The notes under the pieces: generated by a model
Told to the model about the DNA's origin: nothing
The model's input: only the letters and a program-made list of their open reading frames with translations
Database searches by the model: none
Shown here: one piece after another, positions 1 to 5,658 of the stretch
Layout: each line of letters begins with the position of its first letter
Position numbering within the stretch: position 1 is the first letter of the stretch
From: Paracoccaceae bacterium
GTDB lineage: Bacteria > Pseudomonadota > Alphaproteobacteria > Rhodobacterales > Rhodobacteraceae
DNA: 6,297 nt
Assembly: GCA_016764835.1 (NCBI GenBank)
Contig: JAESRD010000115.1
Coordinates: 1-6,297 of the forward strand
Reading direction: 5' to 3'
Translations under genes and position numbers: made by a program

Positions 1-218
1 AGCTCGGCGGCGGCGGCGCTCTCAGGGGCTTCAAGCGCCGTCTCTAGCCAAGCCGCCTCTTTGCGGATGAGCCCGGCAAGAAACGGGCTGCAACCGCCAG
101 CCCCGGCCAGAAGTGCAGCCAGCTGGCCAGACGCGCCGGGCACATAACCCGCCGCCTCGGCCCCCAGCTCAGGCTCATAGGCAATTGGCAGCCGGGTAAT
201 GCGCGATTGTATATCCAT
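1..218 (-). CDS. glnE: Glutamine synthetase adenylyltransferase/deadenylylase, N-terminal fragment (partial)
   Basis: This is the first 72 codons of a gene that continues beyond the left edge of the window. The translation begins MDIQSRITRLPIAYEPE and includes AGGCSPFLAGLIRKEAAWLE (about residues 39-58). I recognise this as the usual start of alphaproteobacterial GlnE, with its short N-terminal helix and the 'GCSP(F/Y)LAGLI.(R/K)E..WL' signature. Full-length GlnE is a cytoplasmic enzyme of roughly 900-1000 residues with two nucleotidyltransferase domains. It adds AMP to, or removes it from, a tyrosine of glutamine synthetase in response to PII and glutamine, so it tunes nitrogen assimilation. 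Neither catalytic domain lies in the window, so activity cannot be judged. The ATG at 218 is preceded by only a weak AGG-like ribosome site (TTTAGGC). The gene lies 51 nt downstream of the mttB-like stop codon with no terminator-like hairpin between, so read-through from mttB is possible. Confidence 0.85.
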   Translation of the reverse strand, partial: MDIQSRITRLPIAYEPELGAEAAGYVPGASGQLAALLAGAGGCSPFLAGLIRKEAAWLETALEAPESAAAAE

Positions 219-269
219 GCCTAAAGCTTGAGCGCAGTCAGGCGCGAAGGTCAATCACTTGCGCGACCC

Positions 270-1850
270 TTAAAAGTCTGTCGGCGCGCCGCCCTCAGCT
301 TTGCGCTGCTCTACAAACGCTGCCAGCTCTTCTTTGACAGCGATATCCATTGGCGGTTCCTCAAAATCGGCCAAGATCTGCTTGAATGTTTTGTTGGCAC
401 GCTGGGCGGTCCAAGTGCCCCCATCAGCTTCCCATGCTTCAAAGTTGCGCCAGTCAGAGGCGATGGGCTGATAAAACGCGGTCTCATAGCGGGCTTGGGT
501 ATGGGGTGTACCAAAGTAGTGGCCATCTGGCCCAACCTCGCGGATGGCCTCTAGGGCGATCTCCTCTGGCCCAGTGGCGGTGATCTCTGGCTCCATATAG
601 CGTTGGATCATCTGCAATATCTCGCAGTCCATCACCATCTTCTCCGGACAGGCAATCAACCCGCCCTCTAGCCAGCCCGCCGCATGGACCACCATATTGG
701 TGCCTGATTGCACCGCCGACCACATCGCATTGGATGTCTCCCACATGGCTTGGCCGTCAGGCACATTGGCCGCACAAGAACCAGAGGCCCGCAGCGGCAG
801 CCCGTAGAACCGCGCCATCTGTCCGGTCATCTGTGTGGCGCGCATATATTCCGGCGTGCCAAAGGCCGGCGCGCCGCTTTTCATGTCAACATTCGAGGTG
901 AAGGTGCCAATCACACAAGGCGCGCCGGGGCGGACATATTGAAACAGCGCAATCGCGCTCAGCGCCTCAGCAATAGACAGCGTCACAGCACCTGACATGG
1001 TCACCGGCGCCATCGCCCCCGCCAGCGTGAACGGCGTGACCATTACCGCCTGCCCAGCCCGGATCAGCCGCAAACAGCCGTCGATCATATGCAGGTCATG
1101 CTTGAGCGGCGAGGTTGAATTGATGCCGGTATACATATGCGGTTTGGCGGCAAACTCCTCATAGCTCATCCCTGCGCCAATACGGACCATTTCCATAACA
1201 TCCATCACCCGCTCGGGGCCAAGACTATAGGCATGGACAACTTTGTCGGTCAGCGTGAGTTTGTCATATGAAATATCAAGATGCCGGATCGAGGCATGGA
1301 CATCGATCGGCTCCACCGGATAGCCGCCACCAAAATGGATACAGTTGAAATACTGCGTCAGCCGCAAAAGATCAGCGCATTTGGCCCGCGTGCCTGTGGT
1401 TTTGCTGCTTTGGTCAAGATCATAGTAGTTGGGCGGTGAAGAGACACTGCCGAACAGCAAATGCTTGCCGCCAATTGTGATCTCCTTGTCGGCGTTGCGC
1501 GGCGTAATCGTAAAGCGCGCCGGTGCCTTTGCGACCATTTCCATAACAAAGTCACGGCCCATGCGCACATTGGTGCCGTTAACGGTGCAGCCCGCTTCTT
1601 TAAATATCGCCAAAGCCTCATCATTGAGAAACTCGATGCCGATCTCTTCGAGAATGTACATCGCCCCCTCATGGATCGCCTGCACGCCGTCTTCGCCCAG
1701 TGGCTCGGTCGGCCGGTCGGTATTGATCGGCAAGCGCCAAGGCATCTGCTCTATCCCGGTCTTAGACCGGCGCTGCGCATTGCCCGCCCGCCCGCCAGAA
1801 CGCCGCCCGGCGCGGCTCACGAGTTTGTCCGTTTTGGTTGGCTGGTCCAT
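270..1850 (-). CDS. MttB-family (trimethylamine methyltransferase superfamily) corrinoid methyltransferase, Pyl-less
   Basis: The 526-residue product matches the MttB family (PF06253) along its length. These are cytoplasmic TIM-barrel enzymes that move a methyl group from a methylated amine to a corrinoid protein. Recognisable blocks are TGINSTSPL (about 241-249), AGAMAPVTMSGAV (277-289), GSCAANVPDGQ (357-367) and GHYFGTPHT (443-451). Residues 13-29 are Arg/Gly-rich, which is common in roseobacter members. The frame has no internal TAG, so there is no sign of pyrrolysine. Related Pyl-less members act on quaternary amines: MtgB on glycine betaine, MtpB on proline betaine, MtcB on carnitine. 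The substrate here cannot be read from sequence. An ATG five codons upstream (1865) is possible, but the one at 1850 has AGGA at a 6-nt spacing and is preferred. No corrinoid protein, RamA-type activator or transporter lies beside it. The neighbours are a HAD phosphatase upstream and glnE downstream. The family call is firm; the function is only general. Confidence 0.93.
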   Translation of the reverse strand: MDQPTKTDKLVSRAGRRSGGRAGNAQRRSKTGIEQMPWRLPINTDRPTEPLGEDGVQAIHEGAMYILEEIGIEFLNDEALAIFKEAGCTVNGTNVRMGRDFVMEMVAKAPARFTITPRNADKEITIGGKHLLFGSVSSPPNYYDLDQSSKTTGTRAKCADLLRLTQYFNCIHFGGGYPVEPIDVHASIRHLDISYDKLTLTDKVVHAYSLGPERVMDVMEMVRIGAGMSYEEFAAKPHMYTGINSTSPLKHDLHMIDGCLRLIRAGQAVMVTPFTLAGAMAPVTMSGAVTLSIAEALSAIALFQYVRPGAPCVIGTFTSNVDMKSGAPAFGTPEYMRATQMTGQMARFYGLPLRASGSCAANVPDGQAMWETSNAMWSAVQSGTNMVVHAAGWLEGGLIACPEKMVMDCEILQMIQRYMEPEITATGPEEIALEAIREVGPDGHYFGTPHTQARYETAFYQPIASDWRNFEAWEADGGTWTAQRANKTFKQILADFEEPPMDIAVKEELAAFVEQRKAEGGAPTDF

Positions 1851-1856
1851 GCTGCA

Positions 1857-1861
1857 TCCTG
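1857..1861 (-). promoter_or_regulatory. Ribosome binding site that decides the mttB start
   Basis: On the minus strand CAGGA lies 6 nt before the ATG at 1850. The alternative ATG at 1863-1865, which would add residues MTGCS, has no purine-rich site at a useful distance (upstream bases CATATAGCAAG). The site itself falls inside the region that the longer form would translate. Confidence 0.7.
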
Positions 1862-1873
1862 TCATCTTGCTAT

Positions 1874-1902
1874 ATGTCAGGATGGCCGGGCTTTGCCGTC
1901 AA
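1874..1902 (-). promoter_or_regulatory. Candidate sigma-70-type promoter for mttB (weak)
   Basis: On the minus strand TTGACG (1902-1897) matches a good -35 box. A 17-nt spacer leads to TGACAT (1879-1874), which has only 3 of 6 consensus -10 bases. A start near 1867 would give a leader of about 17 nt, with the ribosome site inside it. The idea that mttB has its own promoter is supported mainly by the 153-nt gap after the HAD gene and the nearby palindrome. The exact boxes are uncertain. Confidence 0.25.
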
Positions 1903-1916
1903 TTGGCTGGCAATAA

Positions 1917-1933
1917 GCGACAAAATTTGTCGC
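1917..1933. promoter_or_regulatory. Perfect 17-bp palindrome, putative operator upstream of mttB
   Basis: The sequence GCGACAAAATTTGTCGC consists of two perfectly complementary 8-bp arms (GCGACAAA and TTTGTCGC) around one central A. It is centred 75 bp upstream of the mttB ATG and lies in the gap between the HAD gene and mttB. There is no T-run after it and a 1-nt loop is too tight for a terminator, so a site for a dimeric DNA-binding regulator is the natural reading. The bases beside it repeat part of one arm: TCGCAT occurs at 1930-1935 and again at 1938-1943. If the weak promoter at 1874-1902 is right, the centre lies near -58, a position that suits an activator. I cannot assign a regulator family. 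Confidence 0.5.
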
Positions 1934-2003
1934 ATTCTCGCATCATTGCGTCGTAAGTGCATTCTCACACCATCACGCTGTTGAAGGGCGGGTTTGGCTT
2001 AGA

Positions 2004-2711
2004 TCAAACCGCAGCGGTCCGATTATCGAGCCAGTGCGGTAACTCAGAAATGTCGTCCAACACAATATCGGCCGCCCCGCGCAAGTCATCGCGGCTGGCC
2101 AGCCCGGTGAGCACACCAACAGTCACCATGCCCGCCGCGCGCCCAGCATGCAGGTCATGCAGGCTGTCGCCGATCATGGCCACTTGCCCAGCCACCAGCC
2201 CGGTTTGCGCCAGAAACGCGTTGAGCTGGCCCGGCGCAGGTTTGCCGCCAAAGCCGCTGTCATACCCCGCGATAAATTCGAAATAGGTCTCGATCTGCGA
2301 ACTTCGTAAATGTGCCCGTGCCGGGGCTTCGGAATCGTTGGTTGCGACACCCAGTCGCAGGCCACGTTTTTTGAGCTGAGCGATAAACTGCCGAAGTGGC
2401 AAAACCTCGACCTGCGGCGCGGTCGATGCCATCGCATCCATGCGCAATATTAGCGCCTCAACATCGCTGTTTGGCAGCACGTGCGCCACCTTTTGAGCGA
2501 TAAAACCAGTCGGTTCGCTAACGCATATACTGTCAGGGGTTAGCAGGTCAGTCTTGAGGTCATATCCCAGCACCTCTGCCAGCCGCTTCTTGAGCCCCAA
2601 ATCACCGGCAGCTTCGACCTCGATCTGCTGGGCGCAAACAGCACCCCACGTCTTTTGAAAGTCATAAAGCGTGCCGTCTTTGTCAAAAACAATACCGGTA
2701 ATTTCGTTCAT
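2004..2711 (-). CDS. HAD-superfamily phosphatase (phosphoglycolate phosphatase-like)
   Basis: This 235-residue protein has all the HAD hydrolase motifs. Motif I is VFDKDGTLYD with nucleophile D10 and acid/base D12. Motif II is GVATND with T124. Motif III is the lysine of GGKPAP (K157). Motif IV is GDSLHDLHAG with Mg-binding D182 and D186. The region between motif I and motif II (about 20-100) is an alpha-helical C1 cap, as in Gph/PGP-type enzymes. It should be a soluble Mg-dependent phosphatase acting on a small phosphorylated metabolite; the substrate cannot be told from sequence. The ATG at 2711 has AAGGA 7 nt upstream. The gene follows DUF3572 by 47 nt on the same strand with no hairpin between, which suggests co-transcription. 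It is of normal length and complete. Confidence 0.92.
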   Translation of the reverse strand: MNEITGIVFDKDGTLYDFQKTWGAVCAQQIEVEAAGDLGLKKRLAEVLGYDLKTDLLTPDSICVSEPTGFIAQKVAHVLPNSDVEALILRMDAMASTAPQVEVLPLRQFIAQLKKRGLRLGVATNDSEAPARAHLRSSQIETYFEFIAGYDSGFGGKPAPGQLNAFLAQTGLVAGQVAMIGDSLHDLHAGRAAGMVTVGVLTGLASRDDLRGAADIVLDDISELPHWLDNRTAAV

Positions 2712-2758
2712 TATCAGTTCCTTAGGGAAATGGTCACCGCAGTGCTAAACCGGTAGCT

Positions 2759-3037
2759 CTAGGTCCAATGAACATGCTGCGCACCGGCAAAAACCTGGCG
2801 CGCCTCAAGGGGCTGAGATTTCTTCAAATCATTGGCGTCGCAAAACTGGGTAACCCATGCGTCATCCATGGTCACAAAGTCCAAGATCGAGACCAGAATC
2901 GCTGGGTCAGCCGCACCGGCGCGCAGCCCGTCAATGTCAGCCCCGGTGGCGCCGAGGAAGACTGGCAGCAATTCTTCATTGCCAACCAGCCATGCCAGCG
3001 CCTTAAGCGCAATTATTTCGGCAAATTCTTGCTGCAT
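2759..3037 (-). CDS. DUF3572 family protein
   Basis: This small 92-residue protein has no predicted membrane segment or signal peptide. I recognise it as DUF3572 (PF12096), an alphaproteobacterial family of unknown function. The supporting features are the N-terminal block ALAWLVGNEELLPVFLGATG (about 13-32), the central ILDFVTMDDAWVTQFC (about 51-66) and the closing VHWT. It is acidic and probably helical and cytoplasmic. The ATG at 3037 has AAGGA at 6-nt spacing, which supports the start. It is divergent from the pleD-like gene and is the first gene of the minus-strand run that continues into the HAD phosphatase. I recall this pairing with pleD from related genomes, but that is memory and was not checked. 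No function is assigned. Confidence 0.9.
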   Translation of the reverse strand: MQQEFAEIIALKALAWLVGNEELLPVFLGATGADIDGLRAGAADPAILVSILDFVTMDDAWVTQFCDANDLKKSQPLEARQVFAGAQHVHWT

Positions 3038-3076
3038 TTTAAATCCTTGCTGCTGCGCGAAAGGGTTTCTTAACCT

Positions 3077-3105
3077 TTGCCGCCGACATTCTGGTTTTGT
3101 AACGT
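3077..3105 (+). promoter_or_regulatory. Candidate promoter for the pleD-like gene (weak)
   Basis: TTGCCG (3077-3082) lies 17 nt before TAACGT (3100-3105), with 4 and 3 matches to the -35 and -10 consensus. Transcription would start near 3112, about 125 nt before the ATG. The boxes overlap those proposed for the opposite strand, so the two promoters, if real, would compete. The rest of the leader (3112-3221) shows no clear structure. Confidence 0.22.
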
Positions 3106-3116
3106 CTTTAGTTCAA
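3088..3116 (-). promoter_or_regulatory. Candidate promoter for DUF3572 and the HAD gene
   Basis: On the minus strand TTGAAC (3116-3111) is followed after exactly 17 nt by CAGAAT (3093-3088). Each box matches the sigma-70 consensus at 4 of 6 positions. Transcription would start near 3081 and give a leader of about 43 nt before the ATG at 3037. This is a pattern match only. Confidence 0.33.
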
Positions 3117-3221
3117 AACGCGCCTTGTGGTCAAACAGGGCCAACCGCCGCAGAAAAGCGGCAAGAAGACCCGCGCCGCCAGATAGCGGCATTAACAAAC
3201 GCCGCGCCAAGCGGCAAACAG

Positions 3222-3227
3222 AAGGGA
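3222..3227 (+). promoter_or_regulatory. Ribosome binding site that decides the pleD start
   Basis: AAGGGA ends 9 nt before the ATG at 3237. The frame is open for another 135 codons upstream, so this site, together with the receiver-domain start MPARILIIDS, fixes the true beginning. In-frame GTG (3231) and TTG (3234) lie too close to the site to be likely. Confidence 0.65.
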
Positions 3228-3236
3228 CAGGTGTTG

Positions 3237-4640
3237 ATGCCAGCGCGCATCCTCATAATCGATAGCATCGCCTCAAACCGGGTTCTGACCCGCGCCGCCC
3301 TTGCTGACGCCCAGTATGAAATTGCTGTGGCTGAGACAATTGAGGAAGCGCATGAGGAGATACGTCGCAGCAAGCCGGGGCTTATTCTGCTCGGTATTGT
3401 CCCGCCTGCTGCGGCGGCCTTTGCATTTTGCGCCGCTTTGCGGGCTGATCCAAAGACCCGCGCCCTGCCGGTTATTGCCACGGGCCGCCTGGTTGACCCG
3501 GCCTTGCGACTGGCCGTGCTGCGCGCCGGAGCTGATGACCTTTGCTCGCGCCCTATTAATGCGGCTCTGCTACAGGCCCGCATCCGGCGGCTGATGCGCC
3601 GCAACGGTATGTTGGCTGATCTGTGCCTAAAGGAAGAGACCCACCGCGCGCTTGGTTTTGCCGAAGACCCGCCTGAATATGAGACCCCTCATACGGGCCG
3701 CGTCAGCGCTGTGGCCCCTGAGGGCCAAGCAATGCTGCCAGCTGTTGCCACTGTTTTTGACAGGCTGCCCGGCAAATGTGAAATCTTCGACCCCAACACC
3801 TTATTGGCTCTCTCGGCGGATGACACGCCAGACTTGCTGCTGATTGATGCCGCTGCTGACGGGCTGCGCCCCGGTGAGTTGTTTCGGCTGATTGCAGAAC
3901 TGCGCAGCCAAGCGGCAACCCGCAACACCGTCCAGATCGCGCTGATCCCGACCGAGCTGTCTGACATGGCGGCAATGGCGCTCGACCTTGGCGTTGACGA
4001 TGTTGTCAGTGCCGATGTGCGCCCCGGCGAGCTGATGCACCGGGTGCAGAACCTATTGTCGCACAAAGTCCGCGCCGATCAGGCCCGCGATACGCTGCGC
4101 AGTGGCATCGAATCTTCTGTTATCGACCCGCTGACCGGGCTTTATAACCGTCGCTACGCCTTGCCCCATCTGGCCAGTATTGCTGAACGCGCGCAAAGCA
4201 CGCGGCAAATGGCAGCGGTAATGATGCTCGACATCGACCATTTCAAATCGGTCAATGACCGTTATGGCCATGCTGCCGGTGATCGGGTTCTGTCTGAAGT
4301 CGCAGCCAGGCTGACACGCCGGGTGCGGGTCGGCGATCTTGTCGCTCGGATTGGCGGCGAAGAGTTTCTTATCGTTATGCCCAACACAACCGCAGAGGAA
4401 GCCTCTGATGCCGCAGAGCGGCTGCGGCGTGGCATAGAAGACCGTCCGTTCGAGGCACCAAAAGGCGGCTTCGCCCTCAACAATGCCCCGCCAGTTCGGG
4501 TCACTGTGTCAATCGGCGTGGCTCTTGGTTACGGCGATGAAGAAGGAAAGCCATCGCTCTTTGATCGGGCTGATGCCGCCCTCTACAAAGCCAAAACGGC
4601 CGGCAGAAATATGGTAGCCTTGGCGCGGCCAGCCGCGTAA
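3237..4640 (+). CDS. pleD: PleD-like diguanylate cyclase (REC-REC-GGDEF) with degenerate receiver domains
   Basis: The 467-residue cytoplasmic protein has the PleD order: REC1 (about 3-120), REC2 (about 155-275) and GGDEF (about 295-465). The cyclase domain makes c-di-GMP from two GTP. It is complete: DPLTGLYNRR (297-306), DIDHFKSVND (332-341, metal-binding D332), the GGEEF active loop (373-377), SIGVA (425-429) and DAALYKAKTAGRN (446-458). An inhibitory I-site RVGD (364-367) lies five residues before GGEEF, so product inhibition is expected. REC1 is unusual. Where PleD has its phosphoacceptor Asp53 this protein has Gly53 (LILLGIVPP). The acidic pair is reduced to D9-S10, and the conserved lysine is Arg105. 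REC2 keeps an aspartate at the phosphoacceptor-like place (LLLID, D204) but lacks the acidic pair. Phosphorylation-driven dimerisation is therefore doubtful. The start at 3237 follows a ribosome site and gives the family's usual length (about 455-470). The gene is monocistronic here and divergent from DUF3572. Confidence 0.93.
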   Translation: MPARILIIDSIASNRVLTRAALADAQYEIAVAETIEEAHEEIRRSKPGLILLGIVPPAAAAFAFCAALRADPKTRALPVIATGRLVDPALRLAVLRAGADDLCSRPINAALLQARIRRLMRRNGMLADLCLKEETHRALGFAEDPPEYETPHTGRVSAVAPEGQAMLPAVATVFDRLPGKCEIFDPNTLLALSADDTPDLLLIDAAADGLRPGELFRLIAELRSQAATRNTVQIALIPTELSDMAAMALDLGVDDVVSADVRPGELMHRVQNLLSHKVRADQARDTLRSGIESSVIDPLTGLYNRRYALPHLASIAERAQSTRQMAAVMMLDIDHFKSVNDRYGHAAGDRVLSEVAARLTRRVRVGDLVARIGGEEFLIVMPNTTAEEASDAAERLRRGIEDRPFEAPKGGFALNNAPPVRVTVSIGVALGYGDEEGKPSLFDRADAALYKAKTAGRNMVALARPAA

Positions 4641-4704
4641 AGGCTAACTCCCAAAGCCCGGCCAACAAAGAGAATGCCGTCCTCAAGCCGCCCTAAAATC
4701 TGCA

Positions 4705-4737
4705 CAAAAAGGCCGGGCATATATCAATGCCCGGCCT
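4705..4737 (-). terminator. Rho-independent terminator of the sigma-factor operon, possibly bidirectional
   Basis: AGGCCGGGCAT (4710-4720) and ATGCCCGGCCT (4727-4737) form a perfect 11-bp GC-rich stem around a 6-nt loop. Read on the minus strand, the stem is followed at once by a T-run (positions 4709-4706) and then GTG. This is a textbook terminator 28 nt beyond the stop of the periplasmic sensor-like gene. On the plus strand the stem is followed only by AGATATTTAC, so it may stop pleD transcription less efficiently. The convergent gap 4641-4764 holds nothing else of note. Confidence 0.88.
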
Positions 4738-4764
4738 AGATATTTACAGTATGACCCTGCCTGT

Positions 4765-5256
4765 TTAATTGTGGTCTGCGCTTTGCCGGGGGTGGCGCCC
4801 GGTTTGCTCAAGTAAACGCGCCGAAAATTCTGCTCGCTGCGCCGGACTGGCAGCTTGGATCTGCGCCAAAAACGCCTCTTGTCCTGCCTGCTGCGCCTCG
4901 TTGGCCCGGCCCATTTGGGCGCTAAAAACAGAGCGCACCAAAGCCGCATCAAACGGATCGGTAACCACAGCCGCAGCCAAATTGCGCAAATCTGCATCGC
5001 GTTCTTCACGCGTTGGCGGCCGCTGGTGCAAATGGTCGCGCAAACGACGGCCAATGATCCGGCGGTCTTCAGGGCTCAGCGCGCGGTAGATCGGGCCGAT
5101 GCCAAGATCGACACGGGCATTCTCCATGCCGCCATGGCGAAACTTATAGACCGCCCCGGCAGCGGCGCCAAATATTAACAGGTTCACACCAAGTGACAGG
5201 ACCAAAGCGATACGCACCCACCGCCTCCGGGGTTTTTCTTTTGTAATATCTGTCAC
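4765..5256 (-). CDS. Membrane-anchored periplasmic protein, Metal_resist / CnrX-like sensor family
   Basis: This 163-residue protein has a short basic cytoplasmic N-terminus (KEKPRRR, 7-13), one membrane helix (about 14-37) and a charged, helical periplasmic part of about 125 residues. The motif LSPEDRRIIGRRLRDHL (60-76) and the following helices resemble the 'heavy-metal resistance / periplasmic heavy metal sensor' family (PF13801), which includes CnrX and is related to CpxP/LTXXQ proteins. Despite that name, the family's metal-binding HxxxH pattern is not seen. Histidines occur only at 41, 75, 77, 155 and 162, and there is no cysteine, so metal sensing should not be assumed. It probably senses envelope state and controls the membrane protein encoded just upstream. 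The start codon is GTG at 5256, directly after the TAA of the preceding gene, with GGAGGG four nt before it. Translation is therefore likely coupled. It is the last gene of the sigma operon. Confidence 0.8.
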   Translation of the reverse strand: MTDITKEKPRRRWVRIALVLSLGVNLLIFGAAAGAVYKFRHGGMENARVDLGIGPIYRALSPEDRRIIGRRLRDHLHQRPPTREERDADLRNLAAAVVTDPFDAALVRSVFSAQMGRANEAQQAGQEAFLAQIQAASPAQRAEFSARLLEQTGRHPRQSADHN

Positions 5257-5658
5257 TTAACCCTCCAACTCAAAGAGATCATTATCGCCCAGCAGGTTGA
5301 TCGTCACCCCACTGCCCAGCTCGGCTCCCAAAACAGAGCTCGCCAGGTTGGTCAGGCTGTCAGGTGGTGCTGCCCCTATCCATACCCCAGCAATGGTTGC
5401 CAAAGCCAGCCCGCTCATGGTCGGCCATCCGCCAATAGCCGCGGCAAGTGCAGCCCAAAACCCCACCGGCGGCGTAACGGCCTCGACAGGTCGGGCGGCA
5501 ACTGCTTGGGGCTGCATCGCCGCCCCTTGCGCCGCAATACGGGCCATAAAGTCGGGCGAGACTTGGGGCGCTGAGCGCTGAGCCTGCGTCAACGCGGCCT
5601 CAACCTCAGCCATCACGGCCTCTTGGGCCAGCGTAAATTTTTTGCGCTCTTCAGTCAT
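5257..5658 (-). CDS. Small single-pass membrane protein, putative anti-sigma factor
   Basis: The 133-residue protein has a cytoplasmic N-terminal part of about 75 residues containing a charged helix (1-30) and the block VSPDFMARIAAQ (33-44). After a Pro/Ala-rich linker comes one membrane helix (about 79-97) and a 36-residue periplasmic tail with an acidic end. It has no cysteine, so it is not a zinc-binding (HxxxCxxC) anti-sigma factor, and I recognise no named domain. The role is inferred from position and topology: it lies between a sigma factor and a periplasmic sensor-like protein, as CnrY lies in the CnrYXH system. The ATG at 5658 overlaps the sigma stop by 8 nt (ATGACTGA), which suggests translational coupling. 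A longer reading from 5718 is open but would overlap sigma by 68 nt and add an atypical Trp/Arg-rich stretch, so it is not preferred. Confidence 0.75.
   Translation of the reverse strand: MTEERKKFTLAQEAVMAEVEAALTQAQRSAPQVSPDFMARIAAQGAAMQPQAVAARPVEAVTPPVGFWAALAAAIGGWPTMSGLALATIAGVWIGAAPPDSLTNLASSVLGAELGSGVTINLLGDNDLFELEG
5261..5266 (-). promoter_or_regulatory. Ribosome binding site supporting a GTG start
   Basis: On the minus strand GGAGGG lies inside the last codons of the putative anti-sigma gene, 4 nt before GTG at 5256. The order GGAGGG-TTAA-GTG puts the stop codon between the ribosome site and the start, a compact arrangement for re-initiation. Confidence 0.7.

Noticed and set aside
270..1850. 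Possible pyrrolysine-containing MttB
   Set aside because: The frame has no internal TAG and ends at TAA, so the protein is a Pyl-less member.
1893..1913. TTGCC-N11-GGCAA dyad as a LysR-type site upstream of mttB
   Set aside because: The arms have only five pairs and the centre is poorly symmetric. The perfect palindrome at 1917-1933 is a much stronger candidate.
1429..1956. Long plus-strand frames of 175 and 151 codons opposite the 5' part of mttB
   Set aside because: They mirror the high-GC mttB coding strand, show no recognisable domain, and mttB is clearly the real gene.
1991..2010. Hairpin GGTTTG / CAAACC around the HAD stop codon as a terminator
   Set aside because: The stem has only 6 bp with an 8-nt loop, and no T-run follows on the minus strand.
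3070..3075. TTAACC as a CtrA half-site upstream of pleD
   Set aside because: There is no second TTAA at the 7-nt spacing needed for a full CtrA box, and single half-sites are common by chance.
2832..3236. In-frame open extension of the pleD reading frame by 135 codons upstream
   Set aside because: It runs antisense through DUF3572, has a Ser/Ala-rich composition with no domain, and a good ribosome site plus the receiver-domain start at 3237 explain the gene.
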